Assembly: GCA_963969365.1 (NCBI GenBank)
Contig: OZ017759.1
Location: forward strand, 2,356,001 to 2,420,000
DNA from: Asterochloris sp. CNOR1
Taxonomy: Eukaryota; Chlorophyta; Trebouxiophyceae; Trebouxiales; Trebouxiaceae
Length of the DNA: 64,000 nt
Direction of reading: 5' to 3'
Shown piece by piece: positions 9,401 through 21,881 of the stretch (positions are counted from its first letter, which is position 1; the number at the start of each line of letters is the position of its first letter). The translations under genes were made by a program, and so were the position numbers. The notes under the pieces were generated by a model that did not search any database, was not told the origin of the DNA, and saw only the letters and a program-made list of their open reading frames with translations.

Positions 9401-12400
9401 AAGGACCGCATTGCCATGTATCATGGCGGCATGAGCACCCCCCAGCGCTCGGCAGTCCACCACAGGTTCATCAATGATGAACTGGAGGTGGGGTTGCACC
9501 TGTCAGCATCTTCTGTGGGTGCACAGTGACCTGCCTGTCACGGTGAAGCAGCGCACACCGGTCCCTTTGCTGGGTAGTCTTGTTCAACACAGGTGTCAGT
9601 TGGGTCACACAACTGAGATGCACTGTGCCCTGCTCCAACTCTGCGCAGCGGCTGCAGTCGTGACTTGTGGACTGCCTGGCGTGCATCACTCGGCGAGTGG
9701 CAGACAGGCAGGCGGCCAGGCGGCCAGAGCACATCCCTCTTGCAGCGTCTTGCATGCTGGCCCCGCCCTCTGGAACAAACTGGGACCTTGAAGGTTGCCC
9801 CAGCCACTGTGCCCCTCATACCCCCACCCCTCCTTCTGCCCCCGCCGATCATCACCAACAGCACGCTGCACATTGTTTCCGCCATCTGGCCTGGTCTGCG
9901 AAAATCAGCGTGTTCGCTATGAACTGGCCTGATATGTCTGCTGTCTTGCTGCAGGTGGTGGTGGCTACAGTGGCCTTTGGCATGGGTGAGCAGCGTTTCG
10001 GCCCTGGGGTGTCCCCAGCAGCAAGGACTGATGGGCACCAGACAGCTGATGCAGAGCAGTGACTTCATCATCAGCAGCCTGCTAGCCACTGCACGCCTGG
10101 TGCATTGACAGCTGATCTTGACACAAGAGGGTGCCCATGCTCGCTTTTTGGAGGCTGCAATCAGACAGGAGAGCTGCTGCTGGCTGCAGGCATCGACAAG
10201 AGCAATCTGCGCAACGTCATCCACTACGGGGCTCCGGCAACGGTGGAAGCCTATTACCAGCAGGTGTGCTTCAGGCCCCTGGTTTGTGTTGTATTGTGCC
10301 ACATGATCTTGTCAGCTCCTTGCAGTTGCTAACTGCGCCTGCTGCCTACAACAAGTTGCAGCTTGCCTTGCCATGTGTGGTGCCCAGTCCTGGGCTGCCC
10401 AAATAACAAAAAAGTGTCCGTGGCAGGCCTGCAGCGTATGCAGGAACAAGTTGTGTAGTGCAGAGTCAGCAGCCGCCATGAGCACCTGAGCTGGCTGCAG
10501 TCACATGTAGGTCCCTCCACATCCAGCAGAGGTGTTGCGGTCAACCCTGCCTGCATTTGGTTGTTCACAGCCCCTATGCTGCCCTGTGCTGCTTGGTTAA
10601 GCACAGCTCAAGTGCCCTGTGCTGGCGCTTTTTGACAGCAGGGTGCAGGGACAGCCACACATAGTAGCTGGGCTGCCGCAATGTTAAAAAGCAAAGAAGA
10701 GAAAGCTTGCAATGTGGCTGGGCACCTGCAGATCTGTGCATTGCAGAGTTAGCAGCTGCCCTAGGCCTATGATTAGGTCTCAGCTGTGTCATCAAGCAGC
10801 AGCTATGCTGCAATGGGGCCTGGCAGCTCAGCTCCCTGTGCTGCATTGTGCTGCTCCTCTAAGCACAGCACAACCGCCGTGCTGGCACTCTCTTGTCGTT
10901 TCTGCAGGTGCAGGTATCGCTACACAGCACTCTCCATTGTTCAGGAAGCTGCATAGTGCTCCTGCCTTGCTACAGCTGGTCACCTCAGATAGGGCGCAGT
11001 GGTCAGTCACAGCATATGAGCTTGACCTCACTGTGCGTGTGCTGCAGATTGGGCGGGCTGGCCGTGACGGGCTGCCCTCCAAGTGCAAGCTCATGTGGAG
11101 TGCGCAGGACTGGGTCAAGAACAACATGATCCAGGTGACTGTTGATGATGAGCTCGTCAGAGCACAAGCTGCAAAGTGCAAAGCAGTGTGGCAGGGAGCT
11201 GCCAAGATTGTGGTGTGGGGCTCAAGCTGCAATCTGGCACAGCAATGCAGCGGCCCTGGGTCCCAAGCTGCGATCAAGCAAAGCATTGCTTTGGGAAAGT
11301 TCTGGACTTGGGGTTCAAGCTGTAATGTGACAAAATGCTGCAGCAGGGGAGCTGCCAAGAGCAGTGACCTTGCCATGCCTCTTGAGGCAGGTCACTGCAC
11401 CTGTGCTGTCTTGCAACACGCCAATGGGCTGACGACACTGCCAGCACTCGACTTGTGTGTCAGTGGTCATGCTCCAGATGGGTAAGGATCCGATTCAGGG
11501 CCGCTGCTGGAAGCTGCACCAAGCTCTTGATGGCAAATGTGGCTGCGCTGTGTCCAGGCTGGGAGCAAGCAAACCTGCACCAAGACCACGCCCAGTTCAC
11601 CACTGGCGGTGAATTGCATCAGGTGCATGCTGTTACATGGAAGCAATACCCCTGGCTTCTACAGACTTGCTGTGCAGATTTTACGCAACATGCAGGGATA
11701 CGAAGGCATAGGCCGCCATGCAGTGCAGGAATTGCAGGACACTGTGCCTGAATCGTGCATGCTGCATGCAGAGCGTTGATGGTGCGGGTCCCCAGGCAAT
11801 GCTGATGGAGACAGGCGCCCAGGAGACGATGTTCTGATGCAGCAGCAGCAGTGGCTGCCAGGACCTGCAGAGCACCGTGCCCAAATGTTGCACATGCTGC
11901 ATGCAGGGGCGGGGATGGTGTCGGCTCCCAGGCAATGATTGCCTGATGGAGACAGGCCCCCAGAAGATGACATCCTTCTGCTGCAGCAGAGGCTGCCAGG
12001 AAGTGCAGGGCACCGTGCCCAAATGTCGTGCATGCTGCATGCAGGGCAGCGTTGTGCAGGCTCCCAGGCACTGCAGGAGACAGGCCCCCAGAAGATGATG
12101 CCCTTATGCTGCAGCAGTGGCCGTCAGGCATTGCAGGATGCAAAGCCCAAACGTCGTCCACTCTGCGTGCAGGGCGGTGATGGTGCGGGCTCCCAGGCGA
12201 TGATGGCCACTCAGGAGACAGGCGCCCAAAAGATGACCTCCTTCTGCTACAGCAGTGGCTGCCGGCACGCCTTCCTCGTCAATCACTTTGAATCCAGAAA
12301 GGAGGCAGCTCCTGTCCAGACGGCCTGCTCGTGAGATTGGTGGCTCCTCTTGCACAGCGTGCAGATGTGACTCCAGGAAGACTGAGGCAGAAGTGTCTGG

Positions 12401-15400
12401 CCTGGCCCCTCTTGACTGCCATGCGCCAAGTGGAGCCACAGCTTGCCTGATCCATGACGTCTTAGAAAGGAAGCCCTGCTTGTCCAGACGACATGCTTGA
12501 GAGCTCTGATGAGCCTCTGTGCACACCACCGGTTTGACTGCGTGCTTCTTCCTGCCGAGCATGACATGGAATTGGACTTGCTCCTGTCCTGTCATTGCAG
12601 TACCTGCGTGCCAGCCTTATTGCTACACCTGGCAATTGGAGCCTGTCAACCTTCTGCATGCACCAGCCCACACATGGCCATGGGCTGCCCGCTCTGCAAA
12701 GGACGCCCAGCCCCTAGCTTGTTCGAATCATGCGGATGTTACATTGCGCCCCAATACTGCCCTGAGCCGGGCCTGTGACCAGTGTAACAAAACTTCAGCC
12801 TGTCCTAGGTGTAGCACAATCTCTGCACTTGCATGTCCACTTCCTCCCTTGAAGCAATACAAGAAAGGAACTGCAATGTCTGGACTGCATCTGCCTACCT
12901 GGCACAGCCTCACCAGCCCTCAAAGTTGCCTGCAGCGGAGGATGTGACAACTGCGACAGGCGCTTGCGCGGGGATGTGACCCAGAGGGACTTTCAGGCAG
13001 ATGCTGCACTGCTGCTGGCAGCTGTGCAGGGCTTGAAGGGCACCTATGGGCTGGCCAAGCCCATTGCTGTGCTGGCTGGCTCCATGGCCAAGGTGAGACT
13101 GCCTGCAGGGAAATTTGGCACCAGGTATGCAGTATGCTTTGCGCCTCCATGCTCACAACCAGAGCCCTCAGGGGTCAAACTGGGGCACCTGGGAAGGCAA
13201 ACCCATTGCTGTGCCAGCGCAAGCTGCGGCTGCCCTTGTGGGGACAGTTGGGACGATGGAGCTGCGCTGGGGAGGCAGCAGGTATGCCTTGATGTGACAT
13301 ATTCAACTCCAGAATCGCCCAGCCATGCTTGATAGTTGTTGTTGCTGAATGGCACCTGCTGCTGCGCTCTGCAGGATGTGCCTGAGAGGCTGCGGCAGCT
13401 GCGCGACCCTGGCGGCCAGCTGCTGCACGGAGCAGGCAAGCATCGCAGCCGAGACTGGTGGAAGGTCAGTCTGAGGGGTGTATGTTGCCTGCAGCTGCAT
13501 GCGACCCTGGCAGTAGGCTGCTGCGCAGACACTGAGTCTTGAGCCTGAGGTGCAATACAACAAGCGCTGATGCAACCTTCCAGCGAGCTGCAGGTGACTG
13601 GCATGTTTCTGCACAACTTTTGCAACTGAGTTGAGATACCACAGGCCCGCACCAGTGTTTCCCGGCTGCTCTGGCGGCCTGCACCACTCCCGGCTGCTCA
13701 AAGCAGGCTGCTGTGCCTTCTAGATGTTGATCGTCCTTGGTGCTTCAGTTGAGTTGACCACCACTCAGGTTCCTCGAACCACTACAATGCCCTCCCCTGA
13801 CGACAATGCCCAGCTTCACAGGTGGCAGAGCCTCTCTTGCCATCCTGGCACCAGATCAGGCGCTGGCAATGCAGGCGATGCATCTGAAGGCAGTGCCGGC
13901 TGGGCTGGTGGTGCATAGCCTGTTAGCGATGCACTGCAATCATCAGCTGTGGTGCTGGTGGCAGCAGAGGTGGCTGTGCTGCAGGCCCTGGCAGGCATGC
14001 TGATGGAGCAGGGCTTGCTGGCGCTGCACCGCAAGCAGATGGGCGGCTTTGGCGCAGGCGGCAGAGCCGGCGCCTTTTCAGCGATTGCTATTACGCCGCA
14101 GGTGGGCACCCTTTAAACAAAGCTGCGCATCGATGATCATAAGAAGCTGCAGGGTCTGGAACTGCTTGTGCACAAGCTCCTTTCTTTGATTGCATCAATT
14201 GCAGGATGCTGGACATCCTGACATGGCCCTTTGAGCCACCCTCAAGCTTTGAGCAGGTAGTGAAGCAGAAGCATGGCACACGCATCAGTCTTGGCAGCTG
14301 CACTCGGCCCCACACCTGACCTGTTTCCATACAATGTGTGGCAATCAGCAGCTGCCTCACTATTCTAGCTTTTTGGTACCCCAGTTCTGGGTGACCTGCT
14401 TTGCAGGATATCATCAACTTAAAAGGATTTGATGCCTCCTGGCCTGCAGGGCCAGAGCTTCTTGAACAACCCTCGGCCCCTGGAACTGTCAGTAGCTGCC
14501 GAGATGGTGGCTGAGGAGCGCAGCAAGGCTCAGGTGAATGCTTTGCCTCACTGCTGCGTGGGGCACAGGCTGTGTGCGGCCTGCTCTTCAGCAGCAGTAT
14601 TCCAACCACCACCAGCTTCAGCTGCTGCAGGCAGGACTGCACTATGCAGCGCCAGTGCCATCTGAAGCACGTGTCGCATGCTCTTTTCTTCAAGAAAGTA
14701 AACCCTGGCAGTGCAGACTGAGGCCACTGCACAAATGTGGCAGCTGCAGCCCAGACCAAGGTCATGGTTGCAGATTTTGATGAGTAAAACAGCAAATATG
14801 CAGCAAATTGTGTTATGCCTTCTAAAGCGCTTCTGTGCCAAGCCCCAAGACTGCACTGCGAAGCTCTGCATGTGCGGTGGAAGCTGAGGCAGGAGAGGCA
14901 GCCTCATCAGCTGCACCTGTTTCAGTATAAGCCAATCTGGGCAGTCTTAGCAAAGTGTTCAGCTTTGTGCTGGTGGTGCAGGATGAGGCTTAAGCGCACA
15001 AAAGAAGAGAAAGCTGCCTAAATAAGCAGAAATTCCACAATGCACTCCATCCTATGCAGGCTGAGGCTGAGGCACAAAGGCGGCAGGACCAGCTGCAGCT
15101 GCTGCAGTCCAAGCAGGACAGAACCAGGAGCGAGGAGCAAAGACTGTTTCAGCACCTCACTGGCTTGCGCAAGGTAGCTGCTGGGGCACTTCCGCGGCCT
15201 TGCCACCAGCTGCCCTGCCTGCATGCGGGCGCCATCTGTCTGGTGCTTGCAGACAACATTGTTGCTGCTGGGGGCTGGGCTGCAACACTTCAAAGTCCGT
15301 TGCTAGCCACACAATCTGCAGGAGGCAGCCTCCTGCTTGTCGGTTGCACCGCAGTTGAGCAGAGCAGCAACAGGAGTGCGTGGAAATTCCATGAACACTT

Positions 15401-18400
15401 GACTGCCTGTTATAGTGGGACAGGTGCAATGTTGTTACAGGCCATTTCCTTGTGTGGATAACTGTGGATCACCGTGCTGTCTGCGTGCAGGACGTGGCAG
15501 CTGGTGTGGGGCAGGCCCCCATCAACATCTGTGCAGACAGCGTGCTCCTCCAGCTGGCCAGGATGCGTCCAGGCAGCGTTGCTGCGCTGAGCGCTGTGGA
15601 CGGGTGCACAGCTGTCTTCAGGGAGCAGCATGGGCAGGTGGGCTCCTCCTTGTCACTGGCTGCTTGGCGCTGCTGGTCCCTGCGCTTCGCTTGACATGTA
15701 CAGCTCAATAAAGGGAATCAATCAAATATTCACTTAGAATTGAGGATTTTGATTCATGTCAAATGACTAGTGCTTCCCTGGAGGGCCATGCATGAGCAGC
15801 TCTGCCGGGTGAGCATGAGAACACCAACTTGGGCACATGGGCCCCTCATCTGCTCTGCTGATGTGCGTGCGCCTGCTGTAGCTCAGCTGGCCCTATGGCT
15901 GAGCAGTGTAGACGCTTTGAGCAGCGCCAGTCTTGCCCAGGAGTGTGCGCCACTGTGGCGAGCTCGGCAGACGATCCCTCTGGGACATGGATTGTGCTGT
16001 CGCTGCCTGGTTGCACTGCATCAAGGTCCAGCCCAGGCATTGACTGACCTCTATATTCCTGCTGCTGCTGCTGAGTCTCATTCATTGGATAGGAGACAGC
16101 GCGTTCCTGGATTTTTGGCACTTGCTGCTCCTCTTTCAGACAATTATGGATGCATGCTGCAGCTGGTATTCCTGGATGCTGGCCACATCTCATGGTCATT
16201 CCTGCTGCTGCAGACCTTTGTGGATGCAATTTTCAATTTCTGCCAGGACAGCCCCCTCACAGTTGGTGGGGAGTGGCTGTCTACTGGAAGGGGCGCTGGC
16301 ACTGCAGCAAGGCTGCCCAAGGTACATTCCAGCTGTGTGTTACTGTACTACAACCTGGTGACTCTCAGGCCATGTCATTTTGCCATGACTGCTGTCAGCT
16401 ACAAGCGGTCACAGGTCTCTGCCACAACAATGTGCCGTAGTGCATCAGCGCCTGGTGGTGCTGAGTTGCTGGGATGCCAGACCATTGTGACTGCTATGAC
16501 ACTGACTTGCACCCTTGCAATGCCTTGCCAGTCTGCTTCAGGTGCCCTTATGCTGCAGAGCTCCCCCAGGCCGTCTGTCATCCCAGAGGGCAGCTGGGAT
16601 GTGGGCGCGCTCTCCTATATTCTTCAGGAACCCAAGGTGGGTCTAGTCACCAGTGACTACAAGCCAGTCTGTCGCTCTATCCAGTTGTTGACCATGAGGC
16701 TTAGGACTCTTCCGGGGGACCTCGTGCGCTTTGAACGTGTGCAGCTTTCATTATCTCTGCAGGGCTGTCATGGCCTCTGCAGGTGCCTGTTGTGTGAGGC
16801 AGTCCAGCTGATGCCTTCTTCTGCAAATAGTTTACTGCACGTGCCGTGTGTTATGGTGGCTGTGCTGACATTGCCACCAATACTGCAGGGCAAAGCCAAA
16901 GAGCGGCACGAGCTCTTCTCTCAGGGACAGAGCTTGAGTGACACTGCCCTGGCAACAGCTCAGGTGGCTGGCAAGCCTCCCACGGTGAGAGGTACTGTTC
17001 ATGTCCTGCTGTGACTAACAGGGCTGTGGCATAGCTCAGGTGGCCGGCAAGCCTCCCACCGTGAGAAACATTCTCCTTCTGCTGTGACACACCAAGCTGT
17101 GGCTGCGCCTCCAAAAAGTTCCCTCCTTTGTGCACTCGCGCCCGGGGTGCGACACCTGTCACAGCTGCACATGCTCTGGGAGCTCATGCTTTGCCAACAG
17201 GCCACTGGCAGAAGCAAGCACTGCCTAGTCGCAGCTGCCACCTGGTTATGCCTTTAAGGGAGCACCGGCCAGGGTGGGCCATCTGCATGTGGCATGGACA
17301 GTCGTGCCTGCTGCAAGCTGCAGCAATATGACCAGCTGCCTGGGGTTTGCAGCAATCGCATCTACCATTACCAGCTTGAGAGACATAAATTGCTCATGGG
17401 CATCAACAGCTGCCATGCCCAGCTACCATGCCCAATGCATCCAGCAATAGAACACCAGTCTGCCAACGCAAGTGGGTTCTGGCACTGCAGATCTGGGAGC
17501 AGCTGGGAGCCTTATGGCCTCCTCCTGTGTGCAGCAGACATGGCGTGGCCAGCTGCCTGTTAGGGGTCTACAGTGCCCTCAGGCATCACCAGTCATCAAG
17601 CCGAGAGAACCCCACCACGTCCCTGCGAACCCCACCATGTCCCTGCCACCCCGCAATGACATACCTGACCTGCCCTGTGCAGGCAGGCACGGTGGCCTCT
17701 GGCATTGCGGACATGGGAGCAGCTGGGTACTCCGTGGACTGGGCACGCTTGGCTGCTGAGGCCTCTGTTGGAGAGGCAGCTGACCTCACGCAGCCCGGCG
17801 TCCTGCAGCGCTGCATCAATGGTGCGTGCCAAGGACTCAGCAACAGCCCCTTTCCAGGAAACCCTCTTGCACCCTGCGCAGTGGCTTTGCACCAGGTGTC
17901 CCACTTCTGAGGCATCTGCTGGATGGCGATGTAACCAGCCAGTCAGCTGCGCTGCATCCAGAGTGGGGGTTCACTGCGCTGGAGATTGGCATGCTTTGAT
18001 CGCCTCACTGCCATGGCCTGCCAATCTCACTTTCCGTTGCTGCACAGCCCTCCCTTTCCCTTTCACCCCCTCTCATCCCCAAGGGGGATGACCTGTGCTA
18101 GCACCAGGCCTGCAACCACGCGTGTGCACTTGTGCCCTGGCAGTGTGCTCAGCAGCAAGTCCTCAGTGCAATTCTAGGCGTCTGCTGGTAGTGGCAAGGT
18201 TCCTGTGCCAACTCTCCCCGAGGGCCTTTGCTTTAGCTTCCCACTTGGGGACAGAGCCATCCTTATATAAGGCTCGGACCACGATTGACCGTCCAACATG
18301 CTGCCACCGCTTCTCCTGTGCAGCCATCAACGGCAACCGTCAGCTCAGGGCGGCCAAGGACGCGGCTGATGTCAGCTACGGGCAGCTGCACGTGGCAGCA

Positions 18401-21400
18401 GCCATGCTGCATGTAGGCGCTGTCCAACCCCCTGGTGAGGACGAGGTGTTCATGGACCTGAGCCGGGGTGAGTCACTTCCTGTCCGGTGAAAACATCACT
18501 GCACACTCAGCTGTGACCAGGGCATCTGGCTTTAGGCTTCAGGCTCTAGGATTTAGGCTCCAGGGCAGACAGCATGGTGCCGCACAGCTGGCTTGGCTGC
18601 TGGGCCTGGGCCGCCACCAGGGCACGTGAGGCCTCAGCATGCCTGCAGAGCGGCCGCTGAGCAGCATCGTCTCTGTGGACCTCAACAGTGCTGCCATTCC
18701 TGCTGGCACTTGGAACATGCAGGGACTGCTGCAGTGTTTGCTTGCAAGCCCAGTGGCAATGCAGTGCCATCAGGGATGCCATGTTTGACCAGGACCTGTT
18801 ATTTCAATAGAACAGGATGAAGCGACCGCTTCTGTCAAGCTCAGCCTTCCTCCAGCAGGTTGCTGTCTCTACCTGCAGTTTTAGCCCCTGGGCATGGTGG
18901 CAGATGATTCAGCTACATCTGCCACCAGCTGCCAGCCACCTGCGACCTGTCGTGTTCAAGCTCTCACTTTCTGCAGACGCGGCCGTGCCTGCAGACAACG
19001 CCATGGAGCAGGGAGAGGACGTGGATCCCCTGCTGGACGCTGAGCTGGACAGAGTGGAGCTGCAGATGACTGCACGCAAGGGTTCTGGCACGCCTGCAGC
19101 CGCCAGCCCAGGTTTGTGCTCAGCGGGGGGGCTCTGTCTGGTGCTGCAGCTTAAGCCTGTGGTGCTGGCAGCCTCAGCCTCTGATTCTGGGCCTCAGCCT
19201 TGTTGTTGATAAGGGCCTTAGTTGGTGCTGGAGGCCTTAGCATGGTGCTGGGGTTTTGGCCCTGGTCCAGGGTTTGTCCTTTGCTACATGGCAGGCAAGC
19301 ATGCAAGCCTGCCACTGCCAGCCCAGGGTTAGAGCGTGCCCTGCCGTATGCATGGCATGATGGTGGGCCTGCCGCTGTTGGGCCTGTTGTGCTGCGTGGC
19401 AGCGGAGCAGGCAGGCCTGCAGCTGCCCGTCCGGGTCTGTGCTCTGGTGGTGAGCTGGGGGCCTCAATTGCGCTGAGGGCTCCAGCCTGTGGTGCTGGGA
19501 GCCTCAGCCCGCCCCTGTGCATTTCTGCCAGCATGATCAGTGTGTCAGCATGGCTGTGGTACTGCAGCAGGCCAGACGTCCTGAGTGTCGACTGCACATT
19601 TCCACATCTGCAAGCATTGCGTTGTGCTGCTGCAGCACCCATAGCTTCAAGAGTCCCCAAAAATTGCTGTACGTCTGTGCATCTGCAAGCTTACACAGGC
19701 AGCACTGCAGCAACCCAGATCTCAAGAGGGCTCAGCCCACCGCAGAATTCCCACATGTGCCAGCCTTACCTTGTGCTGCTGCAGCACCTGTGGCCTCAGG
19801 GGTGTTCAGCCCTGCAGCAGGGAGCCCGCCAGAGCAGGGGTTCATGGGAACCCCCCTGTCTGGGCAGGCGGCCAGCAGCAGCAGCACAGACCCCGGGTTT
19901 GCTGACAGGAGCAACACGCTGCCCACCACAGGCGGCGGCAGCGGTGAAGGCCGGGGCAAGAGCCGGCTCAGTAGTGTGCAGGGCGGACGGGGGAGCGATG
20001 CAGCTGAGGTGGGTCACATCGCTGCCTGTGGGATGCCGTGCAGGGCCCAATGTGACACGACACCCTGCAGCGCTTCCGAAGGGCTGAAGCCACCCCAAGC
20101 TGCTGGAAGCTGGGGGCTGGCTCGGTAGCGTGCAGGGCAGGCGGGGCAGCCACGCGGCTGGGGACTTGCACAGCGCCAGTTGTTACACAAGCCTCAGCAC
20201 TGGATGCTCGCCTGAAAGGAGTAATTGGAGGAGAGCAGTATAACTGTAAATGGCTAACACTGCCTTTGACTGTGCAAGCGCAGTGGCTGCAGCCCTGAAA
20301 GCAGTCCTTGCGCGAGAGCAGCTCCCATCAGAATTTACGCTCTGTTGCTGAATGTGCAATTGCAGCGGCCGCAGGCCTGCAAGTAGTCCTTGCATGAGAG
20401 CAGCATTCTCCATTTTCCACGCTCTATTGCTGACTGTGCTGACTCAGCTGCTGCAGAACTAAAGGCATTCTTGATTGAGAGCAAGGTTTAATTATTCTCT
20501 GGCTGTCCCTGACTGTGCAGGTGCAGCCAGATGAGCAGGAGGCAGCTAGCCAACCTCGCAGCATAGGCGCTGCAGCTGTGGTTAACAGGACGCGTAAGCG
20601 ACCCCGCCTGGGGTCAAAGCCAACTGCTTTTGCACCACTGGCGTCAGGTGAGATGTTTGGCCAGTCTCATGGGTTGCCATCATACCAGCTCCCTCCTACT
20701 CTGCTTCTCTCTTTTTCTTCGCTGCGAACCTTTATTCAACGCGTCAGCCTCGCATCAGCACATCAGCTCTGCCCCTGGTGACACCTCAGGTGCTGTCCGC
20801 TGAGCATAGTAGGACTGCAGCTGCCTTGTGGGGCCGCCCTTGAAGCTGGTGGGACTGGTCAGTTTTCTCCACTCCAGATGACCCGTTGGCAGTTGCCTTG
20901 ATGAAACATGCACAGTGCCTTGCATGTTGGTGGCGCTGTTGCCTGGCAAGTTGGCACCCCAGCACGGCTGTGTGCACCTGCATGCAAAGCCTGTCCTGGG
21001 GCAGCTGCACACCTCACTGCACACCTGCACACCTGACCGAGTGCAGCTGTACAACGCACTGCACACTGCACTACACACCTCAGTGAAGTGCATCGGCAAG
21101 CACAGCCTGCCCTGCGGAAGCCGTGTGCAACCTGAGGTGCATCCCTGGCTGCGCAGACATGCCACCCTGTCCATGTGGCTATGCTCTGCAGGCAGCACTG
21201 ATACTCCAGCAGAGCTGTTGCGCGAGGGCCTCTTGCAGCTGCTGCGCACCAGCCAGCAGGGCATGACTGCGCCTGCCATGCTGGCACACCTGAAGCTGCC
21301 AGCAGAGCAGCAGGCCAGGTGGGGCCGCAGCACATGCGCCTGCTCTTGCAGCATCATGCAGGCTCTGTTGGGAGCTGCCTGGCTTGGGTGACCTTCAGGG

Positions 21401-21589
21401 GCAGGTGCCTTTTGTCCGCCCTGCTTGACATTGGAGGTTTTCACAGACAATGAGGCAATGTCTGCCTGCAGGCTGAAACCTCTGCTGCAACAGATGACCA
21501 ATGACATGGACATCCTCCGCTTAGGGCCAAATGCTACAAACTCAGACCAGATTGACTTGACAGATGACACTGTGTACCGGGCCTTCTAG
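6410..21589 (+). CDS. RecQ/WRN-type DNA helicase with RQC, HRDC and C-terminal winged-helix parts
   Basis: ATP-dependent 3'-5' DNA helicase for recombination and replication repair. Exons seen, in order: 6410-6487 (WGFRQFR); 6661-6708; 6851-6952 (Walker A TGGGKS); 7336-7503; 7653-7679 (27 nt); 7790-7831 (the two together make the DEAH box); 8197-8327 (TATAT); 8579-8685; 9321-9487 (motif IV, MYHGGM); 9955-9985 and 10190-10263 ([14 protein letters not shown]); 11048-11134 (GRAGRDG). Then: a zinc-binding exon near 12251-12316 ([11 protein letters not shown]); 12936-13092 (CDNCD, RQC); 13375-13464 ([13 protein letters not shown]); 13985-14101; 14450-14533; 15060-15173 and 15491-15637 (HRDC); 16214 on; 16889-16984 and 17683-17821 (WRN/bacterial RecQ-type HTH); 18324-18467; 18977-19111; 19800-20008 (Ser/Gly-rich linker); 20521-20647 (nuclear signal RTRKRPRL); 21192-21318; 21472-21589 with stop. 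Length is about 1000 aa. The exon(s) between 11134 and 12251 and around 16250-16640 are unresolved. The start could instead be the in-frame ATG at 6080. Confidence 0.9.
9130..9345 (+). repeat. Acceptor-side tandem copies before helicase motif IV exon
   Basis: The real acceptor ends at 9320, followed by GCAGTACAGACCCCACCAT. Diverged copies of acceptor plus exon start occur at 9160 (GCAGCACAGAGCCCACCACC) and about 9248 (GCTGCACACCTCCCGCCCTC). Unit spacing is about 75-90 bp. Confidence 0.75.
10572..10887 (+). repeat. Diverged direct repeat inside a helicase intron
   Basis: The stretch 10572-10624 (ccctgtgctgcttggttaag...) recurs in diverged form at 10828-10887, both ending in gtgctggc. The offset is about 260 bp. 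Both lie in the intron between exons 10190-10263 and 11048-11134. Confidence 0.5.
11715..12270 (+). repeat. ~130-bp tandem array ending in the helicase zinc-binding exon
   Basis: Four or more diverged units of about 129-137 bp, marked by gctcccaggc-like sequence at about 11788, 11925, 12058 and 12187. Each carries gagacaggc-gcccagaagatga and tgctgcagcagtggctgcc. The last unit runs into the exon coding [11 protein letters not shown], so the array holds copies of that exon's acceptor and first codons. Confidence 0.75.
13028..13290 (+). repeat. Duplicated end of RQC exon inside the following intron
   Basis: Exon end 13035-13092 ([15 protein letters not shown], then donor) has a decayed copy at about 13170-13250 ([10 protein letters not shown] in one frame). 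The intron start that follows is also partly copied (tttggcaccaggtatgc against ggaggcagcaggtatgc). Unit about 150-165 bp. Confidence 0.65.
16955..17075 (+). repeat. Duplicated donor end of helicase HTH exon
   Basis: The exon end reading AQVAGKPPT with donor gtgaga at 16985 is repeated 76 bp downstream (gctcaggtggccggcaagcc, donor gtgaga at 17061). The copy keeps both the codons and the splice site. Confidence 0.8.
17466..17735 (+). repeat. Decayed copy of helicase exon 17683-17821 in the upstream intron
   Basis: Sequence at about 17472-17512 (tctggcactgcagatctggg, then agcagctgggagcc) matches the start of the real exon at 17698-17735 (tctggcattgcggacatggg, then agcagctgggtact), offset about 225 bp. 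Confidence 0.65.
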
Positions 21590-21881
21590 CCAATCCCCTG
21601 CTGAACACATACTGTGCACTGGGCCCTGAGCCACTCCCCTGCTGAACAAATTGCGCTAAATCAGCTGACCAAGAACCATCTGCTGACGACCTCCATCGTC
21701 ACAATCCCCAATCAGCGCTGTCAACACATGAAAGCCAGCTGCACAGCTTGACATCTCATGGAGTAAGCTGAAAGCAGATGAAGCATGCACAGCGCAAAGT
21801 GAGGGCAGACAGGCTCGGGGAGGCCTTTGCCCAATCAGGAGGCAGGGGATCTGGGGACATCTGTCTTTTTGACAATGGTGC
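21590..21881. other. Convergent 3' spacer between helicase and riboflavin synthase
   Basis: 292 bp between two stop codons of opposite strands. It must hold both 3' UTRs. No gene-like content; a short direct repeat (gccttctagccaatcccctg against ccctgagccactcccctgct) lies at 21581-21645. Confidence 0.6.

Noticed and set aside
9538-10302. 254-codon minus-strand open frame opposite the helicase
   Set aside because: It lies antisense to exons with clear helicase motifs and has no protein-like conservation of its own.
12655-12745. Possible tRNA because of a B-box-like ttgttcgaatca at about 12718
   Set aside because: No matching A box and no cloverleaf with paired acceptor ends could be drawn.
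14091-14795. 234-codon minus-strand open frame
   Set aside because: Antisense to helicase exons and introns; no motif.
20755-21570. 271-codon minus-strand open frame opposite the helicase 3' end
   Set aside because: Antisense shadow of the last helicase exons and a Cys/Val-rich repeat; no family recognised.
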